A DNA stretch of 64,000 nucleotides from assembly GCA_030427505.1 (NCBI GenBank), contig JAUICH010000004.1, positions 244,114 to 308,113 on the forward strand. Reading direction: 5' to 3'. Positions 51,096 to 60,029 of this stretch are shown piece after piece. The notes below the pieces were generated by a model, which was given only the letters and a program-made list of their open reading frames with translations, was not told the DNA's origin and did no database searches. The position numbers and the translations under genes are program-made. This stretch comes from Verrucomicrobiia bacterium (GTDB lineage: Bacteria > Verrucomicrobiota > Verrucomicrobiia > Verrucomicrobiales > DEV007). Every line of letters starts with the position of its first letter. Within the stretch, counting starts at the first letter, position 1.

Positions 51096-51599
51096 TCACC
51101 CCTTCAACTTTGCGGGATGTCCCCGGCTACGCCGGTATCCCCAGTCGATCACGCTCGAACGCCGGGCTCTTTCGGTAGACAGAAAACGACGGTTTGGCCG
51201 GCGGCCCACACGCCCTAGATCCAGCCTGTCCGCGTCCCAGCACGCCCCAATGGTCGGATCTTCCGAAAGGCGCCCTTTTTCGTGATGCTCGCAGGCATAC
51301 CGTAGTAGCTCAAAGCGCTCGTCTTCCAGCTTGAGGATTCCGCCCCTCAGGGTTTTCGCGAACTCCGCCGCCCGCGCTCCGTGTTCAGGATCAGAACCCT
51401 CCGACTCCCGGCAGCAATCGTGAAGAAAGGCAAAGAGGCTGCAAATCAATACATCGCCACCACTGTGTTTCGCCAGATAGACTCCGTTTTCCAGCACGCG
51501 TTCCCAGTGGGCCAGCCCATGAATGCCGCTGATAGTCAAAGGAAACCGGTCCACGGCGGCCTGCTTGATGGCGGCGATCATCCTGGTACTCACTTCCAC
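51096..51599 (-). CDS. HD-domain phosphohydrolase
   Basis: This is a 167-residue protein with a compact HD fold: GIHGLAHWERV (first His), FLHDCCRES (HD), EHGARAAEFAK and ACEHHEKGR, ending with a WDADRLDLGR metal ligand. The relatives cut nucleotides or phosphate esters; the exact substrate is unknown. The ATG at 51581 is an alternative start six codons later. It is a single gene, converging on the glycosyltransferase. Confidence 0.82.
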   Translation of the reverse strand: MEVSTRMIAAIKQAAVDRFPLTISGIHGLAHWERVLENGVYLAKHSGGDVLICSLFAFLHDCCRESEGSDPEHGARAAEFAKTLRGGILKLEDERFELLRYACEHHEKGRLSEDPTIGACWDADRLDLGRVGRRPNRRFLSTERARRSSVIDWGYRRSRGHPAKLKG

Positions 51600-51731
51600 G
51601 AAAGACAGCGACTACTTTGCACTACCAAGACCTGATTTAAACTTCCAAAAGGAATCCGCGAGCGCTGATTCACGGAGTTCCAAGCCGCCTCAGTTTGCCC
51701 CCATCCAGACTCCGCGGGAATCTCGTCAATT

Positions 51732-52313
51732 TCAGAAGGTCTTGTGCACGTCCACGAACCAGTGTCCCGTGGTGGTGTGCAGGACAGCTTGGGGGGCCAC
51801 GGTGTAGTTCGCGCCCGTGAGCGGGTCGAAGATGACCACTGAATCGATGCGCGGTCCCAACGGGGTGCGCGTGAAATTTGCCCGGTGAAGGACCACCACG
51901 TGCGCGGACCCAGGTCCGGTATTGTAGGAAACAATCAGCGGCCGGTCCGCGGCCAGTTCACCGATCAACCAGGCGGGCATGGGCGCGCCGCGATAGTAGG
52001 CGCAGCGCGAGGCCCACGTCTGCCCGTCGTAGTCGAAACCCCACTGGTTCAGGAAGTGATAGATCTCCTGGTCGGATGCCGTCCGGACCGCGGTATACCC
52101 TTTCACCGCCGCGACCACGTCTTCCTGGCTCCAGTGAATGCCTTTGTAGTTCAGCATCATCTGGATGCAGGCCGCCCAGCACCACACTGGTGTCTTCTGG
52201 CGCGCGCTGAAGAACTGAAACCCTTCCGCGTAGGCGACGTCCGCCCTGGCATCCGGCAGGACGGCGGCAAGTGAGAGAAAGACTAAGACCGCAGCTGTGA
52301 TGACCCTTTTCAT
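51732..52313 (-). CDS. Secreted papain-like cysteine peptidase (C70/C39-like)
   Basis: This is a 193-residue exported protein from the ATG at 52313. The signal peptide (MKRVITAAVLVFLSLAAVLPDARA) is followed by a papain fold: the Cys nucleophile in TPVWCWAACIQMMLNYKG, the His in SAHVVVLHRANF, and the Asn/Asp in VVIFDPLTGANY. The order and spacing match bacterial papain-like peptidases of the C70 or C39-like type. It is likely periplasmic or secreted. No substrate is evident from the neighbourhood. Confidence 0.85.
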   Translation of the reverse strand: MKRVITAAVLVFLSLAAVLPDARADVAYAEGFQFFSARQKTPVWCWAACIQMMLNYKGIHWSQEDVVAAVKGYTAVRTASDQEIYHFLNQWGFDYDGQTWASRCAYYRGAPMPAWLIGELAADRPLIVSYNTGPGSAHVVVLHRANFTRTPLGPRIDSVVIFDPLTGANYTVAPQAVLHTTTGHWFVDVHKTF

Positions 52314-52392
52314 TAAAGTATCCCGCATTTCCTTTCTATCGACGGCTGACGCGAATTCTCATTCATTCCGGCTCAGAAAAATTGGACCTCTC

Positions 52393-53412
52393 CTACTCCC
52401 GCTGGTGACAGACCACGCAGTTGTAGCTGTTGAAGATATTGGCGTGCTTCGCCAAGTCTGGGTCCCAGAGGGCTTCGCGGGTGAGTTCAAAGTCGCGGAA
52501 GCGTTTCACGTTTTCGTCCAGGTTGGCGAGGCGGTCTTCCAGAAGGTGGCGGAAAGGCCAGCGTTCGTAGTCCGCGTCCAGCTGAGCATTCTGGTAAATG
52601 ATGGCAGCCTCCTGAGTCCGGCCCGCCCGCGCCAGGAAATCACCAAAGGCCAGGTAAAAGCCTTGAACGTTGAAGGGGGCGATGGCGGTATTGGTCACCG
52701 CGCGGCGGATGGCGGCGTCCGGTTCATTTTGGCGGACCTCCGCGTAGGGCGCGATACTCGGGTTTGTCCGGTCCACCCGGTCATGGCAGGAGATGTCCAT
52801 GGTCGCGTAGAGGCTTTCGATGGCCTCGATGAAGCGGGGACTGTCCGGAGGTTGGTTGGCCAGAGCGTAGGCAAAGGAGAAGTGGTTGAAGGCCGGATAG
52901 TCGCGCACGCCTTGTTTGGCAACGAAGTACCCCTCCACGCGCAGCTTGTCGTCGCCATGAAGGAAGCCCTCCCCCATCATCACGCCGCCCAGCCAGCCGT
53001 TGATGCGGCCGTCCCCGGGGTTCAGCCTTTTCGCTTCCTCCAGGTACTTTCGGGCCAGGATCATGTCATCCGTGATGGAGGGCCGGACGCTTTCTCCCAA
53101 CCGGAAGCGCTCCGCCAGGCGCCAGAGGTGGAGCAACCCGGCGTGCAGCGCCAGATCCGGATCGCGCGGGTTCTCCAAATACGCCGCCTTCAGCGGAGTC
53201 ATGACTTCCTCCAGGCGCCCGTAGTCCCCGGCCAGAAAGACTTCCCAGAACAGCGCTTCCGCCGCTTTTTTCTCTGGAGTGTCCTTCGCCTCCGCCGTCT
53301 TCGCGGGAGCGGCGGCAATGGCGATGCGCTTGGGGCCTCCGCTAAAATAAAAGGCGGTGCCAGCCAGGCCCAGGACGGTGAGGAGAATGAGAAGAGGGCG
53401 AAAAACATTCAT
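52393..53412 (-). CDS. Exported TPR-like protein ending in a CxxCH motif
   Basis: This is a 339-residue protein with an N-terminal membrane anchor or signal (VFRPLLILLTVLGLAGTAFYF) and an Ala/Lys linker. It consists mainly of helical pairs like tetratricopeptide repeats (DLALHAGLLHLWRLAERF, INGWLGGVMMGEGFLHGD). The last residues, YNCVVCHQRE, carry a CxxCH haem-attachment motif at the extreme C-terminus. With no other cytochrome domain visible, either a single haem is bound there or the motif is a relic. Function unknown. Confidence 0.65.
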   Translation of the reverse strand: MNVFRPLLILLTVLGLAGTAFYFSGGPKRIAIAAAPAKTAEAKDTPEKKAAEALFWEVFLAGDYGRLEEVMTPLKAAYLENPRDPDLALHAGLLHLWRLAERFRLGESVRPSITDDMILARKYLEEAKRLNPGDGRINGWLGGVMMGEGFLHGDDKLRVEGYFVAKQGVRDYPAFNHFSFAYALANQPPDSPRFIEAIESLYATMDISCHDRVDRTNPSIAPYAEVRQNEPDAAIRRAVTNTAIAPFNVQGFYLAFGDFLARAGRTQEAAIIYQNAQLDADYERWPFRHLLEDRLANLDENVKRFRDFELTREALWDPDLAKHANIFNSYNCVVCHQRE

Positions 53413-53439
53413 CGGTGAATCCCGCGCTTCCTTAAGGGC

Positions 53440-54150
53440 TTACTCTACTGGGAAGTCGAAGCAGGTCTCCGGGTAGGGTTCTTTCGCTAGGCGGAAGTGC
53501 CACCACTCCTGGGCATAGGGGGAAAAGCCGTGCTTCAGCATGGCGAAGCGGAGCAGGGCGCGGTTGGCCCGCTGCTGGGCGGTGACGCCCTTGTAGTCCG
53601 GCCAGGAGGCGGGATCGAAATAGTCGAAGGGGCTGCCCATGTCCAACTCCACTGGCGCGGCGGGATCATCCAGGGAAACCAGGGTTACATCCGCGGTGCT
53701 GCCGCGAGAGTGGCCGGACTTGCCGGCGATGTATTCTTTTTCGAAGAGTTTATCCTTCGGAACATTGGGGTAGAACTCCGCCTTGGTCTTCGTATCGGAA
53801 AGGTCTTTTGCCCAACGCACGAAGTGATCCACGGCGCGTTGGGGGCGGTAGGCGTCGAAGACTTTCAGTCCGAGGCCGTAGTTCTTTAAATCCGCCTGCA
53901 CAGCTTTCAGGGCGGTGGCAGCCTCCACGGAAAGGATGGCCTTCGGCGCGTGGTAACCGTCCACCGGTTCACCCACGAAATTGTGCGAACCGGCGTAGCG
54001 GATCTCCAGGACGATGCCGGGGATTTCCCGGTCCAGGTAGACGAAGCCCTTGGGGAGTTCGCCAGCGCAGAGGCTGCCGAGTCGACCCAGCGAAGACCAG
54101 CAAAGAAGCAGGAAAAAAGTGAAACGGTGCAAGGAGGTGGAAATCTTCAT
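53440..54150 (-). CDS. VanX-like D-Ala-D-Ala dipeptidase (M15)
   Basis: This is a 236-residue exported zinc dipeptidase from the ATG at 54150. A signal peptide (FTFFLLLCWSSLGRLGSLCAGE) precedes the VanX/DdpX fold: FDAYRPQRAVDHFVRWA, then SGHSRGSTADVTL (zinc His and Asp) and EWWHFRL (catalytic Glu and zinc His). It cleaves D-Ala-D-Ala or similar dipeptides from cell-wall turnover. It lies next to the AraC regulator, whose 3' end is 53 bp upstream of this start. Confidence 0.9.
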   Translation of the reverse strand: MKISTSLHRFTFFLLLCWSSLGRLGSLCAGELPKGFVYLDREIPGIVLEIRYAGSHNFVGEPVDGYHAPKAILSVEAATALKAVQADLKNYGLGLKVFDAYRPQRAVDHFVRWAKDLSDTKTKAEFYPNVPKDKLFEKEYIAGKSGHSRGSTADVTLVSLDDPAAPVELDMGSPFDYFDPASWPDYKGVTAQQRANRALLRFAMLKHGFSPYAQEWWHFRLAKEPYPETCFDFPVE

Positions 54151-54203
54151 GGCATTTCGAAGGGAGTCAGCGGGAGAAAAGGGACCGGCCAGGTAAGAAT
54201 AGA

Positions 54204-55034
54204 TCAGGGCCGCAACTTTCGCCAAGCAGTGGGTGTCTGACCGGTCTGCTGACGGAACCAGCGGGCGAAGTAATTCCGGTCGTCGTAGCCGATGGCGCTG
54301 CCAATTTCCTGGATCTGCCGGTCATCCTCCTGGAGCAGTTCCTTCGCGCGCGATAGCCGGGTTTCTGCCAGCATTTGACCCACCGTCAGGCCGCACTCTT
54401 TGCGTAAGGTACGGTTCAGGTGGTCGCGCTGCAGGCCGGATTGCTTGGCCAATTTTTCTGGTGAAATCTCTCTCAAATCGCACTGTTTCAACAGCTTCCG
54501 AATCTTCCCCGTCAGCGGAAAGGGTTGCCCCGTGCCATCCCGGACGTCTGCGTCTCCCGACGCGGCGGCCAGGAGAATGCCCACGATGTCCAAAATGAGT
54601 CCAGCCTCCCGAACGGGCCGCCAATCGCCCTCTGGCTCGCGATGCAGGCGGCCCAGATCGGTCAGCCGCGTCTTCAGCGCCGACTGCTGTGCCAGGGTCA
54701 GTTGGGAAGAAACAGGATAGGCTGGCGTGGCGCGCGCGAACTTCAGGTTCACCACCAGACAGACCGGACGGCGGCGCTCCTGTTTGTGAAAGGCGTGGGA
54801 CACTCCTTCCGGCACAAAAATCAGCCGCCCCGGATTCACCGGGTAACTCGCCTCCCCCACCTCCTGCACCCCATGACCGCTGAGGTAGAGCAGGCATTGC
54901 GGATACTTGTGCGCGTGCGGCTCCACCCAGTGGGTCTCCGGCCGGTGCCAATGCACGCACAGGCGGCTGACGGAAAGCCGGTCCGGCAGCGCCACGCTGA
55001 GGTCTTCGAGGAGGATGGGCTCGAACTGGTTCAT
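54204..55034 (-). CDS. AraC-family transcriptional regulator
   Basis: This is a 276-residue regulator with an N-terminal cupin-type sensor (VEPHAHKYPQCLLYLSGHGVQEV, YPVNPGRLIFVPEGVSHAFHK) and a C-terminal double HTH (SPEKLAKQSGLQRDHLNRTLRKECGLTVGQMLAETRLSRAKELL, then IQEIGSAIGYDDRNYFARWFRQQTGQTPTAWRK). The cupin half suggests a sugar or sugar-like ligand. It is upstream of the VanX-like gene on the same strand, and the sulfatase/SDR/GH88 locus begins 800 bp away. Either could be its target. Confidence 0.92.
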   Translation of the reverse strand: MNQFEPILLEDLSVALPDRLSVSRLCVHWHRPETHWVEPHAHKYPQCLLYLSGHGVQEVGEASYPVNPGRLIFVPEGVSHAFHKQERRRPVCLVVNLKFARATPAYPVSSQLTLAQQSALKTRLTDLGRLHREPEGDWRPVREAGLILDIVGILLAAASGDADVRDGTGQPFPLTGKIRKLLKQCDLREISPEKLAKQSGLQRDHLNRTLRKECGLTVGQMLAETRLSRAKELLQEDDRQIQEIGSAIGYDDRNYFARWFRQQTGQTPTAWRKLRP

Positions 55035-55160
55035 CGTTCGCCTGTCTAATCAGTAGCACGATTATAGCAGCGAAAAAGTGCTAGTTCTCGACATTCGCCA
55101 ATCTCCGAAATTGCTTGAGACCGTAGATTGCGAAAGGTGGTCCTCGACCTCCGGGCGAGG

Positions 55161-55446
55161 AACTCGCGAACCGGGCATCCCGTCCAATCCGGCGCGAGCT
55201 TCGCGATTCACCGGCACCGGCAAAAATGGCAACACCCCCCTGGCCGCAATGGAAGTCTCAGGTCCTTTCCGGGGTCACCGGGTAGCCCTCGCCTGCATTC
55301 GCGAACGCGCTCGGAAATCGCGTTCCACCTTTGTGCGGTGAGCCTGCCTAACCGCGTTCCTCTCTCCGCGCGCCTCACTCCCAGATAACCGCGCTCGCCG
55401 CACCCCAGAGGGGTGCCAGCCGACAGCCAGGGTTTTTAGACCTTGG
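55161..55446. repeat. 286-bp tandem repeat, unit 1
   Basis: This begins AACTCGCGAACCGGGCATCC and ends near GACAGCCAGGGTTTTTAGAC. Unit 2 begins 286 bp later with the same words. The two differ at scattered single bases and by one short slip in the terminal palindrome. Confidence 0.8.
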
Positions 55447-55732
55447 AACTCGCGAACCGGGCATCCCTTTCAATCCGGAACGAGCTTCGCGATTCACCGG
55501 CACCGCCAAAAAGGCAACAACCCCCTGGCCGCAATGGAAGTCTCAGGTCCAATCCGGGGTCACCGGGTAGCCCTTGCCTGCATTCGCGAACGCGCTCGGA
55601 GATCGCGTTCCACCTTTGTACGGTGAGCCTGCCTAACCGCGTTCCTCTCTCCGCGCGCCTCACTCCCAGATAACCCCGCTCGCCGCACCCCAAAGGGGTG
55701 CCAGCCGACAGCCAGGGGTTTTTAAACCCCTG
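55447..55732. repeat. 286-bp tandem repeat, unit 2
   Basis: This begins AACTCGCGAACCGGGCATCC at 55447. It shares nearly all of the unit 1 sequence, including CCGGGTAGCCC, GCATTCGCGAACGCGCTCGG and GTGAGCCTGCCTAACCGCG, and ends with the intact palindrome CCAGGGGTTTTTAAACCCCTGG. Confidence 0.8.
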
Positions 55733-55790
55733 GAACCGCCCCCACCCTTTCGGCCCTGTAAGGGCCGCGGGAGCGTCTGCTGCTCACCCC
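55690..55790. repeat. Palindromic CAGGGGTTTTTAAACCCCTG unit
   Basis: The inverted word CAGGGGTTTTTAAACCCCTG is followed by GGCCCTGTAAGGGCCGCGGG. The same pair of words, slightly changed, is at 63795-63880. Confidence 0.65.
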
Positions 55791-55847
55791 TTCTTCCCGC
55801 GCTGCTCCACGCAACACGCCACCGCGCGGGCCACGCCACTCCTCCCC

Positions 55848-57422
55848 TCAATAGTCCGCGCCCGTCAGGCTCTTCAGCACGGAGGTCTGCCACTCCCTCA
55901 ACTCCTCTTCCATCTCCGCCGTCACCTCTGGCTTCTGCTTCGCGAGGTTCTGGCTTTCCGCCGGGTCGGCGTCCAAGTCGAACAGTTCCACCTTGGGTTC
56001 AGCACCCTTCTTTCCGTCCTGAACCACCAGCTTGTACTTATTGCCCAGCATCGTGCGCCACCCGCCGTAGTCTTCTTTCGAGATCTCGGGGTGACGGAAG
56101 TTCTTGAAGTTTCGGGTTGGAATACCATCCATCAACTTCACCAGAGGCGTCGTGCCCTCCTGCCACTGCGGATCGATCCACGGTTCGGCGTCTTTGTCCG
56201 CGTTGCCCTTGATATCATAGGTCCAGAAGAAGATCGGCTGCGGCCGCTCTGTCATCTTTCCATTGATCAGGCTCATGAGGCTGATGCCGTCCAGCGGACG
56301 CTCCGGCAGGGCCCCGCCCGCCAGATCAAGCAGGGTGGGCAGTATGTCACTGGTAACGGCATTCACCTTGGAAGTACGCGGCTCGGAAATTCGCGCCGGC
56401 CATTCGATCAGGCCGGGCACGCGCAGGCCGCCTTCGTAGTTCTGCGCCTTGTGACCGCGCAGCGGCGATGAAACCGCGGAGTCGGATGACGTGCCATTGT
56501 CGCCGCAGTACCACAGCAGCGTGTCGTCGCGCAGCCCCTCTTCCTTCAGGTAAGTCCGCAGGTTGCCAATGGCCCGGTCCATCGCGGTGATCTCCGCGTA
56601 ACGCTCGCGAAGGACCTCGCCCTGGGGCCGCTTCACCTGCTGGCCCGTCTCATTGGACGTCACCTTTACCGGCGGGTGGTCTGCATACTTTTCCGGAAGA
56701 TCATCATAGAGGGCGAGGTCCTCGGGCAGGCCGCTGTAGGGCTCATGCGGCGAGCCGAACCAGACGACGATGAAGAACGCCTTCGCCTGTTCCTTGGCCT
56801 TCGCGATGAACTTCGTCGCTTCCTCAATGAGGATCTCGGAACTCTCTCCCTCAAACACTTCCGGCGGTCCGCCGTTGCGCGAGAACGAGGGGTTCATCTC
56901 AAAGAAATTGTCGTGCGACAGCCATTCATCGAAACCCATCGCCCCGGGGTTCAGGGGCGAGCCTTCTTTCACCGTACCGACGTGCCATTTGCCAAAGTGG
57001 CCCCTCAAATAGACCGCCTTCGCCAGGAGTTGTGCCACGGTGATCTCCTCTGGCCGGATCGAGTAGCCGGCGGAGAACGTGCCATAGCGATTCGGGTGAC
57101 GCCCCGTCAACACACTGCCCCGGGTCGGCGAACACACCGCGTGCGCTGAATAAAAACGGTCCAGCCTCAGCCCCGTCGCCGCCATCTCGTCCAGAACTGG
57201 TGTCTTCACGTAGGGGTGACCGTTATAGCCCGTTTCCTCCCAGCCGTGGTCGTCGCCCATGAGGAGAATGATGTTCGGCGGCTCAGCCGCCCGAACACCG
57301 GCCATTCCGCAAAGAAGCAGGCACCCTGACAAACCCACCACCAGTCGTCCCTCCTGAAACTGAGGGGCGCGGAACTTGAAACGAGAGAGTGAGGCGCAGA
57401 AGAAGCGGGCGAGTCGAGTCAT
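55848..57422 (-). CDS. Secreted type I sulfatase
   Basis: This is a 524-residue exported sulfatase from the ATG at 57422. The formylglycine motif C97-S-P-T-R is intact (HAVCSPTRGSVLTGRHPNRYG). The metal site MGDDHGWEETG, GHFGKWHVG, and CGDNGTSSDS complete the active site. The C-terminal half ends in a normal sulfatase subdomain (LFDLDADPAESQNLAKQKPEV). It removes sulfate esters from polysaccharide. A longer start 11 codons upstream is possible, but the signal peptide fits this one. It faces away from the SDR operon, 156 bp between starts. Confidence 0.92.
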   Translation of the reverse strand: MTRLARFFCASLSRFKFRAPQFQEGRLVVGLSGCLLLCGMAGVRAAEPPNIILLMGDDHGWEETGYNGHPYVKTPVLDEMAATGLRLDRFYSAHAVCSPTRGSVLTGRHPNRYGTFSAGYSIRPEEITVAQLLAKAVYLRGHFGKWHVGTVKEGSPLNPGAMGFDEWLSHDNFFEMNPSFSRNGGPPEVFEGESSEILIEEATKFIAKAKEQAKAFFIVVWFGSPHEPYSGLPEDLALYDDLPEKYADHPPVKVTSNETGQQVKRPQGEVLRERYAEITAMDRAIGNLRTYLKEEGLRDDTLLWYCGDNGTSSDSAVSSPLRGHKAQNYEGGLRVPGLIEWPARISEPRTSKVNAVTSDILPTLLDLAGGALPERPLDGISLMSLINGKMTERPQPIFFWTYDIKGNADKDAEPWIDPQWQEGTTPLVKLMDGIPTRNFKNFRHPEISKEDYGGWRTMLGNKYKLVVQDGKKGAEPKVELFDLDADPAESQNLAKQKPEVTAEMEEELREWQTSVLKSLTGADY

Positions 57423-57578
57423 GAAGCTATTGGGGTTTCCCGGACGATGAACCATTCGGAGTGGGATTCAAGACCGCATCCGCGCCCTCCAGATAGCACG
57501 AAACTAGAGTCGAAAAAATGCTAGTCTGAAAAAATCCCTCCTACCACTCCCAGCCTGAGCTGTGCCATGGTCCTCTCC

Positions 57579-58370
57579 ATGAATCAGCCCCCTGTTGTCA
57601 TCGTGACCGGCTCGAGCCGGGGCCTCGGCCGCGGCATCGCTGAAACGCTCGCCGCCGCGGGCTACAGCGTGGTCATCCAATACCACTCCAATTTGGACGC
57701 GGCCCAGGAAGTGCAAACCGCCTGCCAAGCGCTCGCCACGAAGGAGGGCCAGGAATTCCTCCTCGTGCAGGGAGATGTCTCACTGGCCCCGGACCGCGAC
57801 CGCCTCATCGGCGATACCCTCGACTGTTTTGGTCGGATCGATTCCCTGGTGAACAACGCGGGCATCCCCCTGCCCGTCCGCTATGACATCACGGAGACCA
57901 CCGAGGAAAGCTATGACCGCATCATGAACGTGAACCTGAAAGGACCGTTCTTCCTGACCCAGGCCTTGGCGAACCACTGGCTGGCCCACCCGAACGACAG
58001 TGTCATCCCGGACGGCTACAAGCTCATCTTCATCGGCTCGGTTTCTTCCTATGCCGCGTCGGTCAATCGCGCGGAGTACTGCGTCTCCAAGGCAGGCCTC
58101 TCCATGCTGAACCAGCTCTGGGCCGCCCGCCTCGCCGCGCACGGCGTGCTGGTGGTAGAGCTTAGCCCAGGCGTTATGGCCACCGACATGACCGCCCCGG
58201 TGAAGGAAAAATACGACAAACTCATCGAAGAAGGACTCGTTCCCCAGGGCCGCTGGGGCACCCCCGAAGATGTCGGCAAAGCCGTCCGCGCCGTCCTCGA
58301 AGGCCAACTTTCCTTCTCCCAAGGCGCCTTCATCCCCGTGGACGGCGGCTTCCACCTGAGAAGGCTCTAA
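57579..58370 (+). CDS. Short-chain dehydrogenase/reductase
   Basis: This is a 263-residue SDR from the ATG at 57579. The NAD(P) motif VIVTGSSRGLGRGIAETLA, the NNAGIPLP segment, the catalytic SVSSYAASVNRAEYCVSKAG (Ser, Tyr and Lys) and the SPGVMATDMTAPV end are all in place. It is annotated in relatives as a 3-oxoacyl-ACP reductase, but in this locus it more likely reduces or oxidises a sugar or uronate. It opens the plus-strand series with the GH88-like enzyme, isomerase and Gfo/Idh/MocA gene. Confidence 0.9.
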   Translation: MNQPPVVIVTGSSRGLGRGIAETLAAAGYSVVIQYHSNLDAAQEVQTACQALATKEGQEFLLVQGDVSLAPDRDRLIGDTLDCFGRIDSLVNNAGIPLPVRYDITETTEESYDRIMNVNLKGPFFLTQALANHWLAHPNDSVIPDGYKLIFIGSVSSYAASVNRAEYCVSKAGLSMLNQLWAARLAAHGVLVVELSPGVMATDMTAPVKEKYDKLIEEGLVPQGRWGTPEDVGKAVRAVLEGQLSFSQGAFIPVDGGFHLRRL

Positions 58371-58449
58371 CAGAGTCACTAAATTCTTCCTGTCACTTGA
58401 GTAGCGCCCCCCGAACACCCTAACACTTTCCTCATACCAACACCCTTCC

Positions 58450-58500
58450 TAGGGAGGCGAAGCCTCTTTGGACTGCGGCGATTCTTCGCCGCTTTCGCAG
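58450..58500. repeat. Dispersed GCGGCGATTCTTCGCCGC repeat copy
   Basis: GAGGCGAAGCCTCTTTGGAC precedes GCGGCGATTCTTCGCCGC. This is the reverse orientation of the copy at 5308-5352 and shares its longest words with the arm at 4816-4878. Confidence 0.65.
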
Positions 58501-58566
58501 CCCAAACACCACTCCCTTCACCAAACCACCCGCTCCCTTCCTCACCCCGCCCGATCCTAGCCCAGC

Positions 58567-58602
58567 GCTTCTCCCTGTCTCCTTTTCTCCCCATCTGTCG
58601 CC
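58567..58602. repeat. CTCCCTGTCTCCTTTTCTCC pyrimidine tract
   Basis: This C/T-rich stretch lies about 45-75 bp before the GH88-like start. Similar tracts are placed about 75-120 bp before the LacI gene at 5.5 kb and 45-85 bp before the isomerase gene at 60.3 kb. Confidence 0.5.
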
Positions 58603-58643
58603 ATACTCTCGCCACGCCCCAACTCCTCCCGCCACTTCCCAAA

Positions 58644-60029
58644 ATGATCCACATCAACCCCACCCTCACCCCCACGGACCTCCTCCCCCAGCTCGAGAAA
58701 GTCTTCACCGCTTCCGGCCAGAAGATCCTCGCCCTTGAAGAACGCTGGGACGCTTCCAAAGGCACGCCTGTCTTTACCGCCGCCGGAAAGTACACCAATG
58801 CCGCGTGGACGGAGTGGACCCAGGGCTTCCAGTTTGGCTCCGCCGTGCTCCAGTTTGACGCCACCGGCGACGAGCAGTTCCTCGACATCGGCCGGAAGAA
58901 CACCGTCGCTCACATGGCGCATCACCTGACCCATGTGGGCGTGCACGACCATGGGTTCAACAACGTCAGCACCTACGGCAATCTGCTGCGCCTCATGAAC
59001 GAAGGCCGCCTGCCGGAGAACGAGTGGGAACGCCACTTCTACCAGCTCGCGCTGAAGACCACCGGCGCCGTGCAGGCCAGCCGCTGGACCCGATTGGGTG
59101 AGGATGCCGGGTATGTCTATTCCTTCAACGGGCCGCACTCTCTGTTCTCCGACACCATCCGCTCCATGCGGGCGCTGGCGGCCAGCCATTCCCTGGGTCA
59201 CCGGCTCATGGGCGAGCGCGACCGCCCCATCAACCTGCTCGACCGCCTGGTCCAACACGCCCGCGCCACCTCGAAGTACAACGTCTACTACGGCGAAGGC
59301 CGCGACAGTTACGATCTCCGTGGGCGAGTAGTTCACGAGTCCGTCTTCAACCTGAACGACGGCTCCTACCGTTGCCCCAGCACACAGCAGGGTTATTCCC
59401 CCTTCTCCACCTGGACGCGCGGCCTGGCCTGGATTCTTTGCGGCTACCCGGAACAAATGGAATACGTCGCCACGCTGGACGACGCGGAGCTTGAGCCTTA
59501 CGGCGGCAAGGCCGCTCTCATCGCTGAGTTCCAGCGCACTGCTGAAGCCGTGGCCGATTTCTATCTGGAACACACCCCCACCGACGGCATTCCCTACTGG
59601 GACACCGGAGCGCCCGGCTTAGCCAAGATGGGCGACTACCTGGACCGTCCCGCCGAGCCGGAGAACGACTACGAACCGGTCGACTCCTCCGCCGCTGTCA
59701 TCGGCGCCCAGGGCCTCATCCGCCTCGGCAAGATCCTCGGCTTAGAAAGCGAGTCAGGAAAACGCTACTACCAAGCCGGCTTGACCGTCGCCCAGCGCTG
59801 TTTCGAAGGCCCCTACCTTTCCGAGGACCCCGCGCACGAAGGTCTCATCCTCCATTCCATCTACCACCGCCCCAACGGCTGGGACTTCGTTCCCGAAGGC
59901 TCCAAGATCCCCTTCGGCGAATCCTCCATGTGGGGCGACTACCACGCCCGAGAACTCGCCGTCCTCATCCAGCGCGAAGCCGAAGCCTCCGCCCCCTATT
60001 ACCAGTTCTTCAAAGGCATGAACCACTAG
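58644..60029 (+). CDS. GH88-like unsaturated uronyl hydrolase
   Basis: This is a 461-residue (alpha/alpha)6-barrel hydrolase. VHDHGFNNVSTYGNLLRL near residue 100 and GPHSLFSDTIRSMRALA near 165 hold the two Asp residues that act in family GH88/GH105 enzymes. STWTRGLAWILCGYPEQMEY and the C-terminal GESSMWGDYHARELAVLI are also typical. These enzymes hydrate the 4,5-unsaturated uronic acid left by polysaccharide lyases. There is no signal peptide, so the work is cytoplasmic. The stop codon TAG at 60027-60029 lies within the CTAG duplicated by the MITE-like element. It belongs to the sulfatase/SDR locus. Confidence 0.85.
   Translation: MIHINPTLTPTDLLPQLEKVFTASGQKILALEERWDASKGTPVFTAAGKYTNAAWTEWTQGFQFGSAVLQFDATGDEQFLDIGRKNTVAHMAHHLTHVGVHDHGFNNVSTYGNLLRLMNEGRLPENEWERHFYQLALKTTGAVQASRWTRLGEDAGYVYSFNGPHSLFSDTIRSMRALAASHSLGHRLMGERDRPINLLDRLVQHARATSKYNVYYGEGRDSYDLRGRVVHESVFNLNDGSYRCPSTQQGYSPFSTWTRGLAWILCGYPEQMEYVATLDDAELEPYGGKAALIAEFQRTAEAVADFYLEHTPTDGIPYWDTGAPGLAKMGDYLDRPAEPENDYEPVDSSAAVIGAQGLIRLGKILGLESESGKRYYQAGLTVAQRCFEGPYLSEDPAHEGLILHSIYHRPNGWDFVPEGSKIPFGESSMWGDYHARELAVLIQREAEASAPYYQFFKGMNH

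Larger units (their letters stand above)
55035..55847. other. Repeat array between AraC gene and sulfatase
   Basis: This 813-bp region has no credible gene. It is almost filled by a tandem duplication of a ~286-bp unit (55161-55732) and closes with palindromic units near 55690-55790. Short open frames here simply follow the repeats. Confidence 0.6.
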
